Shown: piece after piece, positions 15,772 to 23,099 of the stretch
Position numbering within the stretch: position 1 is the first letter of the stretch
Layout of the letters: every line of letters begins with the position of its first letter
Source of the DNA: Planctomycetota bacterium
GTDB lineage: Bacteria; Planctomycetota; UBA1135; GCA-002686595
NCBI GenBank assembly: GCA_020847695.1
Contig: JADLBP010000210.1
Coordinates: 1-36,476, forward strand
DNA length: 36,476 bases
Direction: 5' to 3'
The notes under the pieces: generated by a model
The model's input: the letters and a program-made list of their open reading frames with translations, nothing else
What the model was told of the DNA's origin: nothing
Databases searched by the model: none
Position numbers and translations under genes: made by a program

Positions 15772-17088
15772 ATGCACGCACGAGACGAGAAGCGGCCCGC
15801 GCGACGCGAGCTCTTGGCCTACGGCGCCGGAGCGCTCGGTGCCGCGTCGCTCGCCTGCCACTCCGCGAACGTCACGCGCGAGCGCGCGCTCGCAGCCGAC
15901 CGCGCCGCGGAGCTCGACGAGCTCTTCGCCAACCTGAAGAGCGGCGCCGACACCGTCGAACCGATCCGACCCGACGAACGCGCGGCGCGGCGCCGACGCG
16001 CGGCGGCGTTGTGCGCGGAAGCCGGCGTCGATGCGCTGCTGATCGAAGGCGGCGCGACGTTCGGCTACCTCTCGGGCATCTCGTGGTGGCCGAGCGAGCG
16101 CCTCTTCGCGCTGGTCGTGCTCGCCGACGGCTCGCACTTCTGGGTGTCGCCCGCGTTCGAGGCGGAGAAGGCGCGGCTCAAGCTGCGTCACGATCCGTTG
16201 CTCGGCGAGGACGTGCTCGCGTGGCAGGAGCACGAGTACGCGTGGAAGCCGCTCGCCGCGGAGCTCGCGCGTCGACGCGTCGAGCGCATCGCGATCGATC
16301 CGGCCGCGCGCTTCTTCGTCGCCGACGGCGTCGCCGCCGCGTTCGGGCGCGAGCGCGTCGTCCTCGGCGATCGCATCGTCGGCAGGTTGCGCGGCGTCAA
16401 GGACGCTCACGAGCTCGCGATCCTGCGGCGCGCGAGCGAGCTGACGCAAACGTCGCTGGTCGCCGTCGCGGAGCACGTCCGGCCCGGCCAGACCGCGAAA
16501 CAGATCAGCGAGCTCGTCCAACACGCCCACCGACGCGTCGGCCTGACCAATCCGTGGGACCTGACGCTGGTCGGCGCGCAGGCGGCGTACCCGCACGGCG
16601 AGGACAAGAGCGCCGAGCTCGGCCGCGACCAGTTCGTGCTGATCGACACCGGCGGGACGCTGCACGGCTACCAGTCGGACACGACGCGCACGTGGTGCCC
16701 CGCCGGCCAGCTGCCGCAGCGCGAGGCGCGCGCGTGGGCGACCGTCCGCGATGCGCAACAGCGCGCGTTCGAGGCGATCCGCCCTGGAGTGCACTGCGCC
16801 GACGTCGATCGCGCCGCGCGCGAGGCGATCGAGCGCGCGGGGTTCGGCTCGGGCTACCAGGCGCTGACCCATCGGCTCGGCCACGGCATCGGCATGGAGG
16901 GTCACGAGGCTCCGTACTTCGACGGCGGCAGCGAGGTGCCGCTGGAGCCCGGGATGACGCTGTCGAACGAGCCCGGCATCTACGTGCTCGGCGAGTATGG
17001 CGTCCGCCTCGAGGACATCGTCGTCGCGACCGAGTCCGGCGCCGATCACTTCGGCGCGTGGCAAGCGACGCCGCTGTCCCCCGCCTGA
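15772..17088 (+). CDS. Xaa-Pro aminopeptidase/M24 family, Tat-exported lipoprotein
   Basis: The product has 438 residues. The N-terminus has a twin-arginine motif (R11-R12-E-L-L) followed by a hydrophobic stretch and L-A-C29, which fits a Tat-dependent lipoprotein. Residues about 65-190 form the creatinase-like N-domain, and residues 205-435 the pita-bread domain. All five dinuclear metal ligands are present: Asp292, Asp303, His371, Glu400 and Glu414, in D-T-G-G, S-D-T-T-R-T, G-H-G-I-G, N-E-P-G-I-Y and L-E-D. It should remove N-terminal residues before proline, or split X-Pro dipeptides, outside the cytoplasm. Tat export suits an enzyme that takes up metal before transport. The ATG at 15772 is chosen; a TTG at 15763 overlapping the S9 stop would add three residues. 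Confidence 0.93.
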   Translation: MHARDEKRPARRELLAYGAGALGAASLACHSANVTRERALAADRAAELDELFANLKSGADTVEPIRPDERAARRRRAAALCAEAGVDALLIEGGATFGYLSGISWWPSERLFALVVLADGSHFWVSPAFEAEKARLKLRHDPLLGEDVLAWQEHEYAWKPLAAELARRRVERIAIDPAARFFVADGVAAAFGRERVVLGDRIVGRLRGVKDAHELAILRRASELTQTSLVAVAEHVRPGQTAKQISELVQHAHRRVGLTNPWDLTLVGAQAAYPHGEDKSAELGRDQFVLIDTGGTLHGYQSDTTRTWCPAGQLPQREARAWATVRDAQQRAFEAIRPGVHCADVDRAAREAIERAGFGSGYQALTHRLGHGIGMEGHEAPYFDGGSEVPLEPGMTLSNEPGIYVLGEYGVRLEDIVVATESGADHFGAWQATPLSPA

Positions 17089-17120
17089 GGCAGCCGCGGT
17101 CCCGCGGAACGGAACCCTCG

Positions 17121-17143
17121 AAGTGCTTGCTCGGCGAGCACTT
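17121..17143 (+). terminator. Hairpin after the M24 peptidase gene
   Basis: A perfect 7-bp stem (17121-17127 with 17137-17143) has a 9-base loop and is followed by a short TTA. It lies 33 bases after the peptidase stop and before the 44-residue small gene. It is a weak terminator candidate. Confidence 0.45.
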
Positions 17144-17236
17144 AGCAGGCGTGCAACGCGCTGTGCCGCCAAGTTACCCACGCGGCCCCGTCACCGGGCG
17201 GATGCCCGTTCGTCCCCAGCGAACGGCCAGCCGTTC

Positions 17237-17241
17237 AGGAG
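17237..17241 (+). promoter_or_regulatory. Shine-Dalgarno site of the 44-residue membrane protein
   Basis: AGGAG stands six bases before the ATG at 17248. Just upstream, 17206-17212 and 17220-17226 form a 7-bp hairpin, so the leader may be structured. A strong ribosome site is uncommon here and supports the small gene. Confidence 0.7.
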
Positions 17242-17247
17242 CGTCCG

Positions 17248-17382
17248 ATGAAGAGCAGCGCCGGCAGCGCGGTCTCGCGCACCCTCGAAGTCGTCTTCCT
17301 GGTCCTGCTGTTGGTCGCGGAGGTCACGTTCCTGATGGGCGGCTGGTGGGCGTGGCTCGAGTACACGCGCGTTCACGCGTGA
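17248..17382 (+). CDS. Small single-pass membrane protein (44 residues), unknown
   Basis: This short gene runs from ATG at 17248 to TGA at 17380-17382. The product begins with a polar M-K-S-S-A-G-S, then has a hydrophobic helix (about residues 14-34, with L-E-V-V-F-L-V-L-L-L-V-A-E-V at its start), then G-G-W-W-A-W-L-E-Y. Two Glu residues lie inside or at the edge of the helix, which often indicates a subunit that packs against other membrane proteins. Evidence that it is real is the good ribosome site, the coherent helix, and flanking hairpins before (17121-17143) and after (17430-17451) that would make it a separate transcript. I do not recognise the family. Confidence 0.68.
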   Translation: MKSSAGSAVSRTLEVVFLVLLLVAEVTFLMGGWWAWLEYTRVHA

Positions 17383-17429
17383 GCACCGCCGCAGCGCGCA
17401 GCGCCGGCGAATCGCCCAGTGCCGGCGTA

Positions 17430-17451
17430 CCGCGGAGCGCGCGCTCCGCGG
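17430..17451 (+). terminator. Perfect 22-bp palindrome, likely terminator
   Basis: Bases 17430-17440 are the exact inverted complement of 17441-17451. As RNA this gives a 9-bp GC-rich stem with a GCGC loop, 47 bases after the stop of the small membrane protein and 121 bases before the thioredoxin-fold gene. It has no U tract. As DNA it could also be a binding site for a dimeric regulator. Confidence 0.55.
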
Positions 17452-17572
17452 CTTCGCGCGGTCGGCTCGCCGCGAGCGCATGCTCACCGCAGGGCTGACG
17501 CGCTGCGAGCCGAGCCGCGCGTGGCCGTTCGGCCGCCCTGGTGCGATACTCGTCGCGCTCGCGCCCATCCCG

Positions 17573-18604
17573 ATGCTCTTCCTCGCCGTCTTGCTCACGT
17601 GCTTCGTCGCGCCGCAGGGTCAGGTCGGCGGACCGGCTCCGGAACTCGACGCGACGGAGTGGTTCACGTCGCGACCGCTGACGCTCGCCGAGCTGCGCGG
17701 CCGAGCGGTGCTCGCGGTCGCGTTGCGCACGTGGTCGGAGCCGTGCAAGGGCCTCGCGGCGGAGCTCTCGTCGCGCGCGGAGTCGGATGCGGCGAAGGGA
17801 CTGGTCGTGATCGGGCTCTTCGCCGACGAAGATCCGGAGACGATCGAGCGCTGGATCCGCGAGCAACGCGCGCGCTTCCCGATCGCGCGGCTCGGCTCGC
17901 GTGAGTTCGAGCGCGCGGCGGCTCTCGACGGCTTCCCGCACGCGGCGGTGATCGATCCGATCGGGACGCTGGTCTACGGCGACGACTACGGGACTTCCGG
18001 CGGCGCGGTCGACGCCGCGCTCGCCGACGCGCACAAGCCGACGAAGCTCGCGCCGAAGCTGGCGCGCGTGCGCGATCTCGCGCTCGCGTTCGAGCACGAG
18101 AAGGCCTGGGCCGCGCTCGCGAAGGCGACCGAGCTCGCCGACGCCGACGCCTCTGAGGCCGAGCGTTGGCGCGCCTGGCTCGCGGGCCGCGTGCCGGCGA
18201 GGCTCGAGCGCGCGAAGACGCTCGCGGAGAGCGGCGCGGTTCGCGAGGCGGTCGAGACGCTCGACGGCGTGCTCGCCGCGAAGCCGCCGTATCCCGCCGC
18301 CGGCGACGTGCGCGCGTTCCTCGACGGACTCGCGAAGCAACCGGACTACCGCGCCGAGCTCGCCGCGGGCGAAGCCTACGCCGACGCGCGCGAGCTCGAG
18401 CGACGCGGCGCGTATCTCGACGCGGCGCGCGCCTACCGCGAGCTCGCCAAGCAGCACGCGAAGCTCCGGATCGCGAAAGCGGCGACCGCGCGCGCGAAGA
18501 GCCTGATCGAGCGCGGGCTCCCCGGTCTCGACTGGTCGTGCGAGCCCTGCAAGCGCGCGAACAAGGCCTGTCCGAAGCACCTGGTGAAGATCGACGACCC
18601 ATGA
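17573..18604 (+). CDS. Exported thioredoxin-fold (TlpA/redoxin-like) protein lacking the first active-site Cys
   Basis: The 343-residue product starts with a short hydrophobic signal (M-L-F-L-A-V-L-L). Residues about 20-150 resemble the AhpC/TlpA fold: G-G-P-A-P-E-L-D, then L-A-E-L-R-G-R-A-V-L-A-V-A, then W54-S55-E-P-C58, and later F-P-H-A-A-V-I-D-P-I-G. In TlpA proteins the motif is W-C-x-P-C; here the nucleophilic Cys is Ser55, so normal disulfide exchange is unlikely. The rest is helical and TPR-like. The last 20 residues have C323-E-P-C326 and C333, which could bind metal or act as a relocated redox site. ATG at 17573 is preferred because it opens the signal peptide; an upstream in-frame ATG at 17480 adds 31 residues. 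It overlaps the next gene by ATGA. Confidence 0.8.
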   Translation: MLFLAVLLTCFVAPQGQVGGPAPELDATEWFTSRPLTLAELRGRAVLAVALRTWSEPCKGLAAELSSRAESDAAKGLVVIGLFADEDPETIERWIREQRARFPIARLGSREFERAAALDGFPHAAVIDPIGTLVYGDDYGTSGGAVDAALADAHKPTKLAPKLARVRDLALAFEHEKAWAALAKATELADADASEAERWRAWLAGRVPARLERAKTLAESGAVREAVETLDGVLAAKPPYPAAGDVRAFLDGLAKQPDYRAELAAGEAYADARELERRGAYLDAARAYRELAKQHAKLRIAKAATARAKSLIERGLPGLDWSCEPCKRANKACPKHLVKIDDP

Positions 18605-20001
18605 ACCTCGCGCTCGCGTGCCTGCTGTTCGTGCAAGCCCCGACGACCTCGGAGCTGGATGCTCCCGACGTCGTCGACCGCTTCGTCGCGCAGGCGATCG
18701 CGTGGATCGACGAGAAGCCCGACGCGTCGCTCGCGGCCCTTCGCGAGGCGTTCTCGGAGGAGATGAAAGCGGCGCTGCCGGAGAAGGCGATCGAGCGCAC
18801 GCTGGAGCTCGCGCGCGACAGCGGCGACGTGCGAGCGAGCGTGATCGACGCCGCGCGAAGCGGCGCGCACCGTTCGTGGACGTTCCTGCTCGAGCAGGAG
18901 CACACGCGCTGGTTGACGGTCGTCTCGCTCGACGCGAGCGAGCACGTCAGCGGCTGGTGGCTGAAGCGCGCGCCGCGGCGGATCGCCCGCGCGGAGCTGG
19001 CGCGCGAGTTCGAGGCGCTGCAGGGCGATTGGGGGCTGTCGGCGACGCTCTACGACGCGGAACACGCGCGCGTCGACGGCATCGAGCTGGAGCACGGGCG
19101 TTCGTTCCTGCCGCTGGGCTCGATCTTCAAGCTGTACGTGCTCGCGGAGCTCGCGCGGTCGGTCGACGCGGGCGAACGCACGCTCGACGACGAGCTCGTG
19201 ATCGACGAGAAGCTGAAGAGCTTGCCGTCCGGCGAGCTCCAGAACGCCGCCGCGGGAACCAAGGTGAAGCTGCGCGACGCCGCGCGCGAGATGATCCGGA
19301 TCAGCGACAACACCGCCGCGGACCACCTGCTCTTCCTGCTCGGCCGGGAGAAAGTCGAGGCCGGGCTCGCGCGCTGTTTCCTCACCGAGCCCGCGCGCAT
19401 GCAGCCGTTCCTCTCGACGCTCGAGATGTTCGCGGCGAAGAGCCTGACCAAGGCGCAGAACGCGAGCGTCTTCGGCAAGGAGAAGCTCGACGACCTCGCC
19501 GTGGCGTGGCGCGACGCGTCGATCGACGAGCGCCGGGCGTGGCTCGCGAAGCTCGACCAAGTGCTCGCCGAGGGCGACCCGAAGAAAGCGCGCGACGTGT
19601 TCGGCATGCGCTTCGGCCTGACGACGTACGGCGCGAAACGGCACTTCGAGATCGAGTGGTTCGCGAAACCGCGCGACGTCGTCGCGCTGGTCGCGGCCGC
19701 CGAGCGCGGCGAGCTGCATTCACCGGGCGCGTCGAAGCTCTTCCTCGACTTCTACGCAGCCGGCGCACCGCTCTACCCGATGCCGGGCGTCGTCGCGCAC
19801 GGCTACAAGGGCGGCAGCGAGCCCGGCGTCTTCGCGCTCTCGACGCGGGTGGTGCTCGCGGACGGCCGCTCGGTGATCGCGTGCGTCCAGCGGTCCGGCT
19901 TCGACGCCGCGGACACGAAAGTGCCCGACCAGACGGTCGGGCTCTTGATCGACTGCATCGGCAACCTGATCGAGGGCGATCCGGTCGCGGCGGAGAAGTA
20001 G
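18601..20001 (+). CDS. Class A beta-lactamase-fold serine hydrolase with N-terminal extra domain
   Basis: The 466-residue product has a short signal peptide (hydrophobic residues 3-11). Residues about 20-130 form an alpha+beta domain like the NTF2/steroid-isomerase-like part of Orf12/LpqF-type proteins. Residues 145-460 are the beta-lactamase-fold domain with S174-I-F-K177 (nucleophile and base), S235-D-N237 and K403-G-G, the three class A motifs in order and spacing. A clear E-x-x-L-N (Glu166) deacylation motif is not found, so a true penicillinase is less likely than an esterase, peptidase or amidase. It probably works in the periplasm. ATG overlaps the stop of the thioredoxin-fold gene (ATGA), and its own stop lies one base from the end of the convergent small basic gene. 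Confidence 0.87.
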   Translation: MNLALACLLFVQAPTTSELDAPDVVDRFVAQAIAWIDEKPDASLAALREAFSEEMKAALPEKAIERTLELARDSGDVRASVIDAARSGAHRSWTFLLEQEHTRWLTVVSLDASEHVSGWWLKRAPRRIARAELAREFEALQGDWGLSATLYDAEHARVDGIELEHGRSFLPLGSIFKLYVLAELARSVDAGERTLDDELVIDEKLKSLPSGELQNAAAGTKVKLRDAAREMIRISDNTAADHLLFLLGREKVEAGLARCFLTEPARMQPFLSTLEMFAAKSLTKAQNASVFGKEKLDDLAVAWRDASIDERRAWLAKLDQVLAEGDPKKARDVFGMRFGLTTYGAKRHFEIEWFAKPRDVVALVAAAERGELHSPGASKLFLDFYAAGAPLYPMPGVVAHGYKGGSEPGVFALSTRVVLADGRSVIACVQRSGFDAADTKVPDQTVGLLIDCIGNLIEGDPVAAEK

Positions 20002-20002
20002 C

Positions 20003-20134
20003 TCAGCCGTTGCGGCCGCGCTTGGGCTTCTTGTTGCGGCCCTTGGCGAGCCACTTGCCGGAGTTCATGCCCATCTTGCGGATGCGCAGGCGGCCGCTGG
20101 TGGGGCCCATGACCTTGGTACGTGAACGCGCCAT
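20003..20134 (-). CDS. Small highly basic protein (43 residues), probably nucleic-acid or ribosome binding
   Basis: From ATG at 20134 the product has 43 residues, of which 15 are Lys or Arg and none Asp or Glu. The tail runs K-W-L-A-K-G-R-N-K-K-P-K-R-G-R-N-G. It contains G-P-T-S-G-R-L-R-I-R-K-M-G in the middle. The composition resembles small ribosomal or nucleoid proteins, but it is not L34, L36 or Thx by sequence. An AGGGAG six bases before the ATG supports this start; a longer frame from 20203 has no support. It follows the sulfatase-fold gene on the same strand by about 110 bases. Function is unknown. Confidence 0.72.
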   Translation of the reverse strand: MARSRTKVMGPTSGRLRIRKMGMNSGKWLAKGRNKKPKRGRNG

Positions 20135-20245
20135 TCTTCGCTCCCTGGGGTGCTTCGAGTCGGAAAGGGCGAAGGTTGTACCGTCCGCGGCCTCTCCCGG
20201 CAAGCGCGGAGCGCGCGCGAACGGCCCAGGACGGCCCGCCGGGGC

Positions 20246-22198
20246 CTAGTTGTCGAGATAACCGAGCGCATGGAGCGCGTCGGCGTTCGCCGGGCCGGAG
20301 AGCCCGCTCGCGGAATCGTCGGCGTTCCAGGCCTTGCGCAGCGCTTCGAGGCGCCCGGCGAGCTCGGCGACACGCTCCGGGTGCGCCTGGGCGACGTCGC
20401 GCTCGGCGGACGGATCGGTCGCGAGCTCGTACAGCCGCCTCACCTCGACGACCCGCCCATCGACGGTCCTGCGGCGCTGCTCGTACTTCCAACCGCCGGA
20501 GTAGAGCGCGAGCCGGACCTCGTTCGGGTCGCCGGTGTCGCGGTCCTCGACCAGGATCTCGCGCTCGGGCGCGAGAGCTTCCGCGCGCAGCACGTCGACG
20601 CCGTTCATGTGCTCGAGCGGCGCGAGCCCGGCGAGCCCGAGCACCGTCGGCGCGACGTCGACGTTGGTCACCGGCGTGTCGACACGGCCCGGCGGCTCGG
20701 CTCCGCCCGGCGGCCGGACGACGAACGGGATGTGGACCTGGCATTCGAGGATGTCGTGGTGCTCGTAGAGTCCGCCCTCGCCGAACGCCTCGCCGTGATC
20801 GGAGACCATCACCACCGCGGTGCGCGCGCGGTCGAGCTCGAGACGCGCGAGGAACGCATCGACGTTGCGGTCGAGCTCCCACATCTCGCTGTCGTAGAGC
20901 TCGGTGAGGTGGAGGTTGTCCTCGGGCTTGGGCTCGTAGCCCTTCGGATACGCGTCGCTGCGCTCGAGGAAGCCGTCGATCGGCCCGCCGTACGGACGCA
21001 CCCAGCGCGCGGCCGCGTCGGCGGGCGGCAGGTACGGCCAGTGCACGTCGTACAGGTTGACGAAGCAGAACCACGGCCGCGGATCGTCGCTCGCGATCCA
21101 CTCCGCGGCGTGCGCGAGCACCTCGCCGGCCGGACGTTGGTAGTCCTGGATCCAGTGCGGATTGCCGTTGTTCGACAGCGCGGGGAAGAACTTCGCCGAC
21201 ACCGACTGTAGGTCGTGCACCAGCGCCCACGCGTAGGTGTCGCAGACCGGCGGATCGACCTGGTCGTCCCAGCGCTCGAACGCGAACGCGGTGCCGGTCT
21301 GCGCGCGCAGCACGTCGGTGCCGACGAAACCGCCGGTGCGGTAACCCGCTTCGCGCAACAGCCGCGCGATCGAGGGCGTGCGCGTCGGGTTGACCGTCTG
21401 GCGCAGCAAACGCGCGCCGTGGTGCGACGGGTACGTGCCCGTCAGCATCGAGAGGTGCGAGGTCAGCGTGTAGCGCGACGCGGAACGCGCGTTGGTGAAC
21501 ACCCGCGACTCGCTCGCGAGCCGAGCGAGGTTCGGGGTCGTCTCGCGGTCGTAGCCGTAGATCGAGAGGCTCTGCGCGCGCGTGGTGTCCCACACGAGCA
21601 GCAGGATGTTCGGCTTCGCGGACGCGCCACTCGAAGCGGCCCCGCCCGAGGAGCTCGAGCTGCTCGACGACGTGGTCGATGCATGCACGACGTCCGACGG
21701 ATGCGGCTCCTCGTGGAAGGACACCGTCGCGCCGACCGCGAGCGAGAGCACGCTCAGCGCGACGCCGACGACCGCGAGCGGGAGCTTCGCCAGGCGGCGC
21801 GGCACGAGCCGCTGCAGCAGGAACGCCGCGCCGGCGATCGCGGCGACCTGCAGCCACGGCCAGGGCTGACGCAGCTCGCCGACCGAGCCGTACAGGTTCG
21901 TGTACACGTCGAGGCGCGCGTGCGCGAGCACCGGGAACGCCGCGACCAGCGCGAGCGCGACCGCGTCGGCCGCCGCGAGCTCCTTCGGCGAGCTCGCGCC
22001 CGCGACGCGCCGAGCGAGCCCTTGCAACAGCCTCGCGATCGGCCACGCGAGCACGAGGAAGACCGCCCACAGCCCGGCCGCTTGCAGGAAGAGACGGAGC
22101 TCGGCCGGTCGGTGGTCGAACTCGTAGCGCACGCACACCGTCTCGACCGCCGCCGCGCAGAGTGCGATCACCGGCAGGGACTTCAGGCGCGTGGACAT
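20246..22198 (-). CDS. Membrane-anchored sulfatase/alkaline-phosphatase-superfamily enzyme
   Basis: The 650-residue product has about five N-terminal transmembrane helices (residues 5-175), a Ser/Ala/Gly-rich linker with an eight-Ser run (about 195-215), and a periplasmic catalytic domain. That domain opens with N-I-L-L-L-V-W-D-T-T-R-A (metal-binding Asp), has the active-site region T244-L-T-S-H-L-S-M-L-T-G, and S-D-H-G-E-A-F-G-E (metal ligands). Real sulfatases have C/S-x-P-S-R at the active site, converted to formylglycine. Here Thr244 takes that place and the Arg is His248, so the enzyme is more likely a Thr-nucleophile phosphohydrolase or phosphoglycol/phosphoethanolamine-transferase-like enzyme. 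ATG at 22198 avoids a Pro/Arg-rich extension. Confidence 0.85.
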   Translation of the reverse strand: MSTRLKSLPVIALCAAAVETVCVRYEFDHRPAELRLFLQAAGLWAVFLVLAWPIARLLQGLARRVAGASSPKELAAADAVALALVAAFPVLAHARLDVYTNLYGSVGELRQPWPWLQVAAIAGAAFLLQRLVPRRLAKLPLAVVGVALSVLSLAVGATVSFHEEPHPSDVVHASTTSSSSSSSSGGAASSGASAKPNILLLVWDTTRAQSLSIYGYDRETTPNLARLASESRVFTNARSASRYTLTSHLSMLTGTYPSHHGARLLRQTVNPTRTPSIARLLREAGYRTGGFVGTDVLRAQTGTAFAFERWDDQVDPPVCDTYAWALVHDLQSVSAKFFPALSNNGNPHWIQDYQRPAGEVLAHAAEWIASDDPRPWFCFVNLYDVHWPYLPPADAAARWVRPYGGPIDGFLERSDAYPKGYEPKPEDNLHLTELYDSEMWELDRNVDAFLARLELDRARTAVVMVSDHGEAFGEGGLYEHHDILECQVHIPFVVRPPGGAEPPGRVDTPVTNVDVAPTVLGLAGLAPLEHMNGVDVLRAEALAPEREILVEDRDTGDPNEVRLALYSGGWKYEQRRRTVDGRVVEVRRLYELATDPSAERDVAQAHPERVAELAGRLEALRKAWNADDSASGLSGPANADALHALGYLDN

Positions 22199-22363
22199 GG
22201 GCTCGGGAGGATCGGCCGACGCCGGACGGAACTTGCGCCGCGGCGCGGGCTCCCTGGGTCGGACGGGGCCCGATGTTGGCGCGCCGCGCAACGTTTTCCA
22301 AGCCTGCTCTGCGCGCGAGCCCGCGGACCGTCGCGCGGGCGCCGCACGCTACGATGCCCGGCG
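22199..22363. other. Divergent intergenic region
   Basis: These 165 bases separate the starts of the sulfatase-fold gene and apaH and should hold both promoters. I find no recognisable -35/-10 pair and no strong hairpin. Confidence 0.3.
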
Positions 22364-23083
22364 ATGGCACGCCGCATCTTCGTCGGGGACATCCAGGGCT
22401 GCCGAGCGGAGCTCGAAACGCTGCTCGAGCGAGTGCGTTTCGACCCGGCGAGCGACGTGCTCGAGCCGGTCGGCGACGTCGTCAACCGCGGCCCGGACTC
22501 GCTCGGCACCCTGCGGCTCCTTCTGAAGCTCGGCGCCGGCGGCGTGCTCGGCAACCACGACCTGCACCTGCTGCGCGTCGCGCGCGGGCTGCGCAAGTCG
22601 CGGCCCGGCGACACGCTCGGCGCGGTGCTCGCCGCTCCCGATCGCGACGAGCTGTGCGCGTGGCTCGCCTCCCGACCGTTCGTGAAGGCGTGGAGCGACG
22701 TGATCCTCGTGCACGGCGCGCTGCACCCGAAGTGGCGCGATCCGATGATCGAGCTCGCCGGTCTCGACCCGCTGACGCCCGACGCGAGGAGCGACTTCGC
22801 GACGCGCGCTCGCTACTGCGCACCCGACGGCGCGCGGCCGGAGCGCGACGATCCGCCGCCGGAACCGCCGTTCGCGCCGTGGTTCGAGCACTGGCTCGCG
22901 ACCAAGCGCGATCCGCGCACGTTGGTGTTCGGGCACTGGGCGATGCTCGGGCTCGTCGTGCGACCCGGGCTGCGCGGGCTCGACACCGGTTGCGTGTGGG
23001 GCAAGAGCTTGACCGCTTGGATCGCCGAGGAGGACCGCCTAGTCCAGGTCCCCGCCGAGAAGCAGTACGCCGCGTTCGACTGA
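22364..23083 (+). CDS. apaH: Symmetrical bis(5'-nucleosyl)-tetraphosphatase (ApaH)
   Basis: ApaH splits diadenosine tetraphosphate into two ADP and also removes Np4N caps from RNA. The 239-residue product shows the metallophosphatase motifs G-D-I-Q-G-C (8-13), G-D-V-V-N-R-G-P, and G-N-H-D-L-H-L-L. It then shows the ApaH-specific W-F-E-H-W, V-F-G-H-W-A and L-D-T-G-C-V-W-G. It is about 40 residues shorter than the E. coli enzyme, mainly in the middle and at the C-terminus. All metal-binding positions appear present. The first-motif Gln replaces the usual His (G-D-V-H-G-C), a change also known in some family members. It precedes a DUF1475-like gene by 16 bases in the same direction. Confidence 0.93.
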   Translation: MARRIFVGDIQGCRAELETLLERVRFDPASDVLEPVGDVVNRGPDSLGTLRLLLKLGAGGVLGNHDLHLLRVARGLRKSRPGDTLGAVLAAPDRDELCAWLASRPFVKAWSDVILVHGALHPKWRDPMIELAGLDPLTPDARSDFATRARYCAPDGARPERDDPPPEPPFAPWFEHWLATKRDPRTLVFGHWAMLGLVVRPGLRGLDTGCVWGKSLTAWIAEEDRLVQVPAEKQYAAFD

Positions 23084-23099
23084 GAGTCCGAGCCCCCGC

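Noticed and set aside
13091-15781. An 896-codon minus-strand frame
   Set aside because: It is antisense to the S9 peptidase, has Arg/Ala-rich composition and no motif, while the plus strand has a full catalytic triad.
17191-17598. A 135-codon minus-strand frame across the small membrane gene
   Set aside because: It is Arg/Ala/Gln-rich without structure, and crosses both the 22-bp palindrome and the small gene that has a good ribosome site.
20246-22198. Calling this gene a true sulfatase
   Set aside because: The formylglycine motif C/S-x-P-S-R is absent; Thr and His stand at the key positions.
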